From Polyangia bacterium (GTDB taxonomy: Bacteria > Myxococcota_A > Polyangia > Fen-1088), in the NCBI GenBank assembly GCA_036268875.1, contig DATATI010000079.1:1-64000 (forward strand): a stretch of 64,000 nt of DNA, in the 5' to 3' direction. A program made the position numbers and the translations under genes. Positions 57,971-64,000 of the stretch are shown piece after piece (within the stretch, counting starts at the first letter, position 1; the number at the start of each line of letters is the position of its first letter). A model generated the notes under the pieces. It had not been told where the DNA came from. It saw only the letters and a list, made by a program, of their open reading frames with translations, and did not search any database.

Positions 57971-59110
57971 GTGCGGCCAACGTTCTCTGTCTGTGGGCTG
58001 ACTTTTCTTCTTCTGCTCGGTGCCTGCGCGCCGGTGAGCGTGAGGAACGGGGGCGCCGAATCGCCCGCTTCAGGCCTGGCAACGGAGGGCGCCCGGACCT
58101 ACGTCTACGTGGGGACCACCGCCGGCGAGATCGCCACCTTCAGCCTGGATCAAGCCAGCGGACGATTGCGGGGGCACGGGACCATCGCCGTGGGACAAGC
58201 GCCGGCCTCGCTGGCGGCCGCTCGCGAGGGGCGGATCTTGGTCGCGACCAGCGAAGCGGCCGCCAGTGTCGTTTCGCTGGCCATCAATCCGAAGACCGGT
58301 GCCCTCACGGCTGTCGGCCGCGCTTCTTCGGGTGGCGGGCAGCCAGGCGGCACAACGGCGGACCGCAGCGGCAAATACGTGGCGGTGGCGAATCAGGGCA
58401 GCGGCAGTGTCGCCGTTCTCCCGGTTCGTCCGAATGGGTCGCTGGCGGCGGCCTCCGTGTTCGACGCTGGCCCCGGGGCGCGCGCCATTGCCTTTCATCC
58501 CAGCAATGAAGCGGCCTACGTGGCGAACTTCCGGGCCGAGACCATCTCGCAGTATTCGTTCAATATCGGGACTGGCACGTTGACGCCCAAAGCTGACCGC
58601 CCGGTGGTCTTGCCGGCACATTCGGGCCCGCGATCTTTGCTCGCGCATCCGAACGGTCGCCTGTTGTATGTGGTGAACGAGACCAGCAACACCATCGCCG
58701 CCTACGCCATCGAAGAGCCGGTGCGCACCTTGTCGCTGCTGGCGCTGCAGGTGGCGTCGACCCTTCCCGACGGGTGGCACAAACGCAAGAACCAGCTCGT
58801 CGAGGCGCGCCTCGGCCGCGGCGGACGCTTTCTCTACGCGCTCAACCGCGGCCACGACAGTCTGGTCACATTCGCCGTCGATCGAGCGACCGGCGACCTC
58901 TCTTTGGTCGGACATCACTCTTTGGGACAGTCACCCAGCGCTCTGAGTGTCGATCCCAGCGGGGAATTTCTCTTCGTCGCCCAGCAGAGCAGCCGCAACC
59001 TGGCTATCTTTCGTCTGGACCCGGTGACCGGTGCACCGACGCCGCTCGGAATCGTGCCTGTTGCCGGGGCACCGCTGTCGACCCTGGCGGTGCGCCCAGC
59101 CGCCGACTGA
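57971..59110 (+). CDS. Lactonase-family beta-propeller lipoprotein (6-phosphogluconolactonase-like)
   Basis: The signal SVCGLTFLLLLGAC is followed by seven-bladed propeller repeats: RTYVYVGTTAGEIATFSLDQ, ILVATSEAAASVVSLAINPK, KYVAVANQGSGSVAVLPVRP, AAYVANFRAETISQYSFNIG, RLLYVVNETSNTIAAYAIEE, RFLYALNRGHDSLVTFAVDR and EFLFVAQQSSRNLAIFRLDP. The YVANxxSxxxSxYxxD pattern is that of Pgl-type lactonases. The catalytic pair is not assured, so it may be only a scaffold. GTG 57971 is the best start, 8 bp after the VOC stop; no clear Shine-Dalgarno. Confidence 0.82.
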   Translation: MRPTFSVCGLTFLLLLGACAPVSVRNGGAESPASGLATEGARTYVYVGTTAGEIATFSLDQASGRLRGHGTIAVGQAPASLAAAREGRILVATSEAAASVVSLAINPKTGALTAVGRASSGGGQPGGTTADRSGKYVAVANQGSGSVAVLPVRPNGSLAAASVFDAGPGARAIAFHPSNEAAYVANFRAETISQYSFNIGTGTLTPKADRPVVLPAHSGPRSLLAHPNGRLLYVVNETSNTIAAYAIEEPVRTLSLLALQVASTLPDGWHKRKNQLVEARLGRGGRFLYALNRGHDSLVTFAVDRATGDLSLVGHHSLGQSPSALSVDPSGEFLFVAQQSSRNLAIFRLDPVTGAPTPLGIVPVAGAPLSTLAVRPAAD

Positions 59111-59160
59111 GCCGAGTGGATCTGGCGGGGTCTGGAGATCAGCCTCGGCAACGGCGGGCG

Positions 59161-60069
59161 TTACCGGTCCGGCAGCAGCAGCACTTTCCCGACGCCGCCT
59201 TTTTCGGCGAAGGTGTGGGCGGCGCCCGCTTGCGAAAATGGGAAGCGCTTGGCGACGGGGACGATCAGCTTGCCGGCCGCCGCGGCGGCGACCAGCTCGG
59301 CCAGACGTTTCGGATCACGATGGGCGGAGAAGGCCTGGACGACAAAGCCGCGCTCGTTCGCCCCCGGCGGTTCACCCAGCACGCTGCCGATGCGCCCGCC
59401 CGCTTTCAGCTTGCCCAGCAGTTTTTGCGTGGTCGTCCCACCGACGGTGTCGGCCAACGCATCGAGAGGCGCCAGCTTGGCGATCTCCTGGTCGTCGTCC
59501 AGCGCCACCACGGCCTCGGCGCCCAGCTTGTCTGCCTCCGCCTTGTGGTTGCGGCGCACGCCGGCGAACACCTTTGCACCGCGCGACTTGGCGACGAACA
59601 CCGCGACCCGCCCGACGGCGCCGGTCGCCCCGGTCACCAGCACCGCATCGCCTTCGCGGACGCCGGCGGCATCGACCAGCTGCGCTCCGGTCAGCGACAC
59701 CAGCGGCAGCGCCGCCGCGTCGATCAGATCCAGACCGGCCGGGATCTCCGCCCAGGCGTCGACCGGCGCCACCACGAACGCCGCATAGCCGTGGTCGACA
59801 AATCCCACCACGCGCGTCCCCACCTTGAACGCGGTCACGCCCGGCCCGACGGCGACCACCTCACCCGAGACGTCCCGTCCCAGCACGGCCGGAAATGTCA
59901 CCGGCCGGTAGGCTTTCAAGGCGCCGCTGCGCAACTTCCAGTCAATCGGGTTCACACCCGCCGCCGCCACGCGAACCTTGATCTCGTTGGGACCGGGCGT
60001 GGGCTCGGGGAGATCACGGACCTCCAGGCGATTGGCTTCTCCGTACTCGGGCAGGACAATGGCTTTCAT
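59161..60069 (-). CDS. NAD(P)H:quinone oxidoreductase-like MDR protein (zinc-independent)
   Basis: MKAIVLPEYGEANRLEVRDL begins the MDR fold. VAAAGVNPIDWKLRSGALKA then VLGRDVSGEVVAVGPGVTAF is the quinone-oxidoreductase N-domain without zinc cysteines, and VLVTGATGAVGRVAVFVAKS the nucleotide-binding Gly motif (GATGxVG). LLGKLKAGGRIGSVLGEPPG and TFAEKGGVGKVLLLPD finish it. It likely reduces quinones or enones with NADPH. Start ATG 60069; an in-frame ATG at 60099 exists. Confidence 0.9.
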   Translation of the reverse strand: MKAIVLPEYGEANRLEVRDLPEPTPGPNEIKVRVAAAGVNPIDWKLRSGALKAYRPVTFPAVLGRDVSGEVVAVGPGVTAFKVGTRVVGFVDHGYAAFVVAPVDAWAEIPAGLDLIDAAALPLVSLTGAQLVDAAGVREGDAVLVTGATGAVGRVAVFVAKSRGAKVFAGVRRNHKAEADKLGAEAVVALDDDQEIAKLAPLDALADTVGGTTTQKLLGKLKAGGRIGSVLGEPPGANERGFVVQAFSAHRDPKRLAELVAAAAAGKLIVPVAKRFPFSQAGAAHTFAEKGGVGKVLLLPDR

Positions 60070-60170
60070 TTTTGTTCTCCCGCACAAGAATCTGCGCACG
60101 GCAGCAGACGCCGGCCAGAGAAAAATGATTCGGCGGCCTGCAACGCCGCTTCATGCCGGCCGACTGATCT

Positions 60171-60953
60171 TCACTGCGCTGTCCAGCCGCCGTCGATGCT
60201 CTGCACGCTGCCGGTGATCGACGCGGCGTCGTCGCCGCACAGGAACACGGTCAGCGCGGCGACTTCTTCTATGCGCACGAATTGCCGGCTGGGTTGCCGT
60301 TCAAGAATGACTTTGGCGATGACCTCCTCGCGCGGAATGTGATGGACCTCGGCCTGATCGTTGATCTGCTTTTCCACCAGCGGCGTCAGCACATACCCCG
60401 GACAGACGGCGTTGCAGGTGATCCCTTGCCCGGCCGTCTCCAGAGCCACGGTCTTGGTCAGGCCCACCACACCGTGCTTGGCGGCGACGTAGGCGGCTTT
60501 GTAGGGCGACGCCACCAGGCCGTGCGCCGAGGCGATGTTGATGATGCGACCCCAATGTTTTTTCTTCATCGCCGGCAGCGCGGCGCGGATGGTGTGAAAG
60601 GCGGCGCTGAGGTTGATGGCGATGATGGCGTCCCATTTGTCGGGCGGAAATTCCTCGACCGGCGCCACGTGCTGGATGCCGGCGTTGTTCACCAGGATGT
60701 CCAGGCCGCCCAGTATTTGCGTGGTCTCGGCGATCAGCTCGGCGATCTCCGTCGGCCGGGCCAGATCCGCGGGCGAATAGCCGACGGTGACGCCGTATTC
60801 GCGGGTCAGCTCGGCGCGCAGGGCGGCGATTTCATCGGGCGGTCCAAAGCCATTCAGCATCACGTTGCAGCCGCGCGCCGCCAGCGCTCGCGCGATGCCG
60901 AGGCCGATACCGCTGGTGGATCCGGTGACCAACGCTGACTTGCCGGTTTCCAT
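60171..60953 (-). CDS. 3-hydroxybutyrate dehydrogenase (SDR)
   Basis: KSALVTGSTSGIGLGIARAL is the SDR cofactor motif (TGxxxGIG), LDILVNNAGIQHVAPVEEFP gives NNAG, and INIASAHGLVASPYKAAYVA then AKHGVVGLTKTVALE supply catalytic Ser-Tyr-Lys (YVAAK). NAVCPGYVLTPLVEKQINDQ with HHIPREEVIAKVILERQPSR is specific to 3-hydroxybutyrate dehydrogenases, which interconvert (R)-3-hydroxybutyrate and acetoacetate with NAD in PHB and ketone metabolism. 260 residues, the family length. Confidence 0.9.
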   Translation of the reverse strand: METGKSALVTGSTSGIGLGIARALAARGCNVMLNGFGPPDEIAALRAELTREYGVTVGYSPADLARPTEIAELIAETTQILGGLDILVNNAGIQHVAPVEEFPPDKWDAIIAINLSAAFHTIRAALPAMKKKHWGRIINIASAHGLVASPYKAAYVAAKHGVVGLTKTVALETAGQGITCNAVCPGYVLTPLVEKQINDQAEVHHIPREEVIAKVILERQPSRQFVRIEEVAALTVFLCGDDAASITGSVQSIDGGWTAQ

Positions 60954-60959
60954 GTTGGC

Positions 60960-61646
60960 TCACAGCCGTTCGATCTTGATGTGCTTGATGGCCGCCGATT
61001 CTTGCAGCGTGTGGGCCAGCACGTGGCCGGCAATGGGTACGGCCGTGCGGATGTCGAACATCACCCGCACCTGGCCGTTCTCGTCCGGACGTTCGAACTC
61101 TTCTTGCGTCCAGATCGCGCCGGCTCTGGTCAGCGCGTCCGTCACCGCTGCCACCGACGACTGCGCCTCGTCGACCAACACGGTGACGCGTTGCCGGGCG
61201 ATGGGCTCGCCACGATCTTCGAAACGGCGCAGCAGGGTCAAGGCGCTCAGCCCGACGGCGGTGACGAACGCGGCGATGACGTACATGCCGGCGCCGGCCG
61301 CCATGCCGATGGCCGCCACCAACCACAAGCCGGCCGCGGTGGTCAGCCCGCGGATGGTGAGGCCGGTCCGCAAAATGGCGCCCGCCCCCAGAAACCCGAT
61401 CCCCGACACCACGGAGGCCGCGATGCGCGACGGATCGACCGTGACTAGATCACCCGCCTCGTAGTGCTGAAAGTAGACAAAGCGGCTCGAGACCACCATG
61501 AAGGTCGCGGACGCCAAGGCCACGATGGTGTGCGTGCGCAGGCCCGCCGGGCGGCCGTGCAAGTCGCGCTCGAAGCCAATCAGCGCGCCGAACGCCGCCC
61601 CGACGATGATCCGCAACAGCAGCTCGGCGTGAAGACTCTGCAGCAT
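60960..61646 (-). CDS. MgtC/SapB-family membrane protein
   Basis: Four N-terminal helices include IIVGAAFGALIGFERDLHGR and GLRTHTIVALASATFMVVSS, then IAASVVSGIGFLGAGAILRT and IRGLTTAAGLWLVAAIGMAA. GFERxxxGRPAGLRTHxxV and GIGFLGAGxI are the MgtC signatures. A C-terminal ACT-like cytoplasmic domain follows (RQRVTVLVDEAQSSVAAVTD). MgtC proteins in pathogens support growth at low magnesium; the environmental role is not clear. It ends 6 bp before the 3-hydroxybutyrate dehydrogenase start. Confidence 0.92.
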   Translation of the reverse strand: MLQSLHAELLLRIIVGAAFGALIGFERDLHGRPAGLRTHTIVALASATFMVVSSRFVYFQHYEAGDLVTVDPSRIAASVVSGIGFLGAGAILRTGLTIRGLTTAAGLWLVAAIGMAAGAGMYVIAAFVTAVGLSALTLLRRFEDRGEPIARQRVTVLVDEAQSSVAAVTDALTRAGAIWTQEEFERPDENGQVRVMFDIRTAVPIAGHVLAHTLQESAAIKHIKIERL

Positions 61647-61672
61647 CTCGCGGATTACCGTACCATGCCGCT

Positions 61673-62752
61673 GTGAACCTGGCGGTCAATCCACCAGTCT
61701 TGCCGATGCTGTCGAAATCGGCTGCCGCGCTGCCGGCGGGCGACGGGTGGATCTTCGAACCGAAGTGGGACGGCTTTCGCACGCTGATCTTCCGCGACGA
61801 CGACGAGATCTTCATTCAAAGCCGCGACGAAAAACCGCTCGGCCGCTATTTCCCCGAGCTGTTGGAGCCATTGCGCGCCCAGCTGCCGCCTCGCTGCGTG
61901 CTGGACGGCGAGATCGTGATCGCCCGCGGCGGCGCGCTGGACTTCGAGGCGCTGCAGCTGCGGCTGCACCCGGCGGCCTCGCGGGCTAAGAAGCTGGCGG
62001 CGGAGATCCCGGCGTCCGTGGTGTTCTTCGATCTGCTGTGCGACGGCGCGCGCGATCTGCGGCCGGCGCCCTTTCGGGAACGGCGGGCCGCGCTGGAGGC
62101 GATGCTGGCGCGCGCGGCGCCGCCCCTGCACCTGACGCCGGCCACGCGCGATCGCTCGATCGCCCACGATTGGTTCCGGCGTTTCGAGGGCGCGGGCCTG
62201 GACGGCGTGATGGCCAAACCGGACGATGGCGCGTACCAGCCGGACAAGCGCGTGATGCTGAAGGTGAAGCACGAACGCGACTGTGATTGCGTGGTGGCCG
62301 GTTTTCGCTGGCACAAAGGCAGCGACAACACCGCGCTCGGCTCGCTGTTGCTGGGCCTTTACGACGACCGCGGCGAGCTGCAACACGTGGGCGTGTGCGC
62401 CAGCTTCACCGCCATCAAGCGCCGCGAGCTGGTGGATTTTCTGGCGCCGTATCGGCAAGACGCGCTGGTCGATCACCCGTGGCGCGAGTGGGCGGCCTAT
62501 CAGAACGAATCAGAAGGACCGCAACGCCGTCCCGGCATGGGCAGCCGCTGGAGCCAAGGAAAAGATCTCTCCTGGCAGCCGCTGCGCCCCGAGCTGGTGG
62601 TCCAGGTCGCCTATGATCACATGCAAGGCAGCCGCTTCCGCCACACCGCCCAGTTCCGCCGCTGGCGCGACGACAAACCGCCGCGCGATTGCACCCTCGC
62701 CCAGCTGGAGGTGGTGCCGCCGCAAGAGCTAGCCGCGATCTTCTCCGGTTGA
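61673..62752 (+). CDS. ATP-dependent DNA ligase, LigC-like
   Basis: Motif I WIFEPKWDGFRTLIF (nucleophile Lys31), III (CVLDGEIVIA), IIIa (VVFFDLLCDG), IV (LDGVMAKPDDGAYQPDKRVM) and V (LKVKHERDCD) are all present. An OB-fold domain with SLLLGLYDDRGELQHVGVCA and WQPLRPELVVQVAYDHMQGS then FRHTAQFRRWRDDKPP follows. The 359-residue size and lack of polymerase or nuclease domains fit the LigC group. It seals nicks in NHEJ or base repair. GTG 61673 lies 26 bp from the divergent mgtC start; the 3' end overlaps the polymerase gene by 24 bp. Confidence 0.92.
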   Translation: MNLAVNPPVLPMLSKSAAALPAGDGWIFEPKWDGFRTLIFRDDDEIFIQSRDEKPLGRYFPELLEPLRAQLPPRCVLDGEIVIARGGALDFEALQLRLHPAASRAKKLAAEIPASVVFFDLLCDGARDLRPAPFRERRAALEAMLARAAPPLHLTPATRDRSIAHDWFRRFEGAGLDGVMAKPDDGAYQPDKRVMLKVKHERDCDCVVAGFRWHKGSDNTALGSLLLGLYDDRGELQHVGVCASFTAIKRRELVDFLAPYRQDALVDHPWREWAAYQNESEGPQRRPGMGSRWSQGKDLSWQPLRPELVVQVAYDHMQGSRFRHTAQFRRWRDDKPPRDCTLAQLEVVPPQELAAIFSG

Positions 62753-64000
62753 TCCGCCGCCGGCATCCCCACCGGTCTCTTTCGCCGCCTTCCACTTTGC
62801 CCGCCATTCGCGCGTCGGATCGTCGTCGGGATCCGGCGGCTCGGCCGGCGGTCGTTCGCCTTCCGGCACGTGGCGCAGGTTCACCCGCACGCGGGTCCAG
62901 GTCGATGATCGCCCGCGCATGGAATCCACCAGCACGTCATCCACCGCCAGCAGCGTCGCCGCCTGCGGATGCCGTGCTTTCCAGCGTTCCAGGCCGGCCA
63001 GCGCCGCTGTCTTATCAGGCGAGTTGGCCACGGTGACCAGCGGCATCTTCGACCGTCGCGCCCCTTTCGGTGACGGCACCGCCGATCTGGCCGCCGACCT
63101 GGCCCGTGAGGGGGCCACCCGCGGCGCCTCGCCCTCCATCTTGCGAAAGTGCGGCGGCCAGGGCGCATCGCCCAGTCCCGCCGCGTCGTCGCGTGCCGCC
63201 AGGGCCAGCAGCGCGTCCAGCGAACCCGGGGCGTCGTCCATGCCAGCGTGCGGATCGCCGATCGCCGTCAGCCGTTGCGGCATGGTGAACACGGTGAAGT
63301 CCGCCGGCTCGCAGGCCGGCACCTCGTCCCAGCGCAGCGGCGCCGAAACGCGCGCGTCGGGCAGCGGCCGCACCGAATACGCCGAACAAGTGGTGCGATC
63401 CTTGGCGTTCTGGTTGTAGTCGAGAAAGACCCCGCGCCGTTCTTCCTTCCACCACTTCGACGTGGCCAGCGACGGCGCCCGCCGTTCGATCTCGCGCGAA
63501 AAAGCCAGCGCCGCCCGCCGCACGTCGCTGAACGTCCAGCGCGGGTGCAGGCGGGCGTTGACGTGCATGCCGCGCGAGCCGCTGGTCTTGGGCCAGCCTT
63601 GCAGGCCCAGCTCTTCCAGCAGCCCTTTCACCTCCATCGCCACCCGCCGCACGTCGTCCCAGGCCACGCCGGGGCCGGGATCCAGATCGATGCGCAGCTC
63701 GTCCGGGTGTTCCAGATCGCCGGCGCGCACCGGGTGCGGGTGCAGCTCGATGCAGCCCAGGTTCACAATCCAGGCCAGTCCCGCGGCGTCGTCGACCACC
63801 ACCTCCTCGGCGGTGCGGCCCGAAGGAAACGACAGCGTCACCGTGCGCAGCCAGGGCGGGCGCTTGTCGGGGGCGCGCTTTTGATAAAACGGCTGTCCCT
63901 CGGCGCCGTCGACGAACCGTTTCAAGACGATCGGCCGATCGCGAATGCCGCCCAGGGCGCCCGGCGCCACCGCCAGGTAATACTGAACCAGCTCCAGCTT
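62729..64000 (-). CDS. LigD-type NHEJ polymerase domain protein (5' end outside window)
   Basis: The visible 424 residues start within KLELVQYYLAVAPGALGGIR and include the archaeo-eukaryotic primase-type polymerase core of LigD: LAWIVNLGCIELHPHP, ELRIDLDPGPGVAWDDVRRV (catalytic DxD), GWPKTSGSRGMHVNARLHPR (SGSRGxH) and GVFLDYNQNAKDRTTCSAYS, then VRPLPDARVSAPLRWDEV. A basic, unordered tail of about 150 residues follows. There is no ligase or nuclease domain in view, so the ligase is supplied by the convergent LigC-like gene. It likely fills or adds ribonucleotides at DNA breaks. Confidence 0.9.
   Translation of the reverse strand, partial: KLELVQYYLAVAPGALGGIRDRPIVLKRFVDGAEGQPFYQKRAPDKRPPWLRTVTLSFPSGRTAEEVVVDDAAGLAWIVNLGCIELHPHPVRAGDLEHPDELRIDLDPGPGVAWDDVRRVAMEVKGLLEELGLQGWPKTSGSRGMHVNARLHPRWTFSDVRRAALAFSREIERRAPSLATSKWWKEERRGVFLDYNQNAKDRTTCSAYSVRPLPDARVSAPLRWDEVPACEPADFTVFTMPQRLTAIGDPHAGMDDAPGSLDALLALAARDDAAGLGDAPWPPHFRKMEGEAPRVAPSRARSAARSAVPSPKGARRSKMPLVTVANSPDKTAALAGLERWKARHPQAATLLAVDDVLVDSMRGRSSTWTRVRVNLRHVPEGERPPAEPPDPDDDPTREWRAKWKAAKETGGDAGGGSTGEDRG

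Overview
This is a GC-rich, gene-dense chromosomal window that most likely comes from a Myxococcota (Polyangia-type) soil bacterium. The markers are a MYXO-CTERM-like sorting tail (GCxC, hydrophobic stretch, Arg cluster near 3055-3175), a TIGR04563-type small protein joined to rpoD, PEGA/TPR and FecR/ECF-sigma modules, two DUF1592-DUF1552 gene pairs, and about a dozen secreted lipoproteins with long Gly/Ser linkers after the lipobox cysteine. No rRNA, tRNA or CRISPR array was seen.

Layout. 1-5.5 kb: a partial beta-propeller end, a TadG/VWA protein, then gene debris (transposase relic, a PqqD gene abutting the tail of a C25-type peptidase, a broken SnoaL-like gene) around an intact PEGA protein and a polyphosphate-glucokinase-like ROK kinase. 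5.6-7.5 kb: a minus-strand operon DUF1801-ArsR-SRPBCC-DoxX with a readable promoter and a duplicated ArsR start in its leader. 7.5-12.6 kb: glycine-rich protein, YCII protein, rpoD with its small partner, cold-shock protein, Dph6-like ATPase. 13-15.5 kb: ECF sigma, FecR and envelope-protein operon. 15.5-22.2 kb: GH29 fucosidase-like lipoprotein, DUF1592, DUF1552 and a PQQ-type propeller. 22.2-27.5 kb: membrane glycosyltransferase-like proteins, an ICMT-type methyltransferase and an HSL-type hydrolase. 27.5-32.7 kb: a tightly packed unit of two GNAT-like proteins, a GH3-type acyl-adenylating enzyme and a condensation-domain-like acyltransferase. I read it as an uncharacterised small-molecule or lipid assembly locus. 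It and the lipoprotein gene after it are each preceded by the same palindrome, CTATTRA-N7-TCAATAG, overlapping a promoter.

34.5-41.3 kb: HAD hydrolase, two divergent 2OG-oxygenase paralogues (one lacking the distal iron-ligand His), the second DUF1592/DUF1552 pair and a DUF2071 protein. 41.4-42.1 kb: a secreted protein made of 17 NGLxxx hexapeptides, with a strong intrinsic terminator, a near-consensus sigma-54 promoter and three identical 11-bp direct repeats at enhancer distance. 42.1-46.5 kb: metallophosphoesterase, lipoproteins, OmpA, PaiB and a VOC protein.

46.5-48.9 kb: an integrase-less integron cassette cluster (CALIN-like) read on the minus strand. It holds a HEPN-type protein, a well-formed attC, a TIR-like (PF10137-type) protein cut by an in-frame TGA, a degenerate attC and a frameshifted antitoxin. 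A GspG-like relic follows. 49.4-59.1 kb: more lipoproteins, TerB-like protein, DUF2127, MBL hydrolase, a MerA/Lpd-type flavoprotein, a VOC protein with a histone-like tail and a lactonase-type propeller. 59.1-64 kb: quinone oxidoreductase, 3-hydroxybutyrate dehydrogenase, MgtC, and a convergent NHEJ pair (ATP-dependent DNA ligase and LigD-type polymerase, the latter cut by the window edge).

All family assignments were made by reading motifs. No database search was run.
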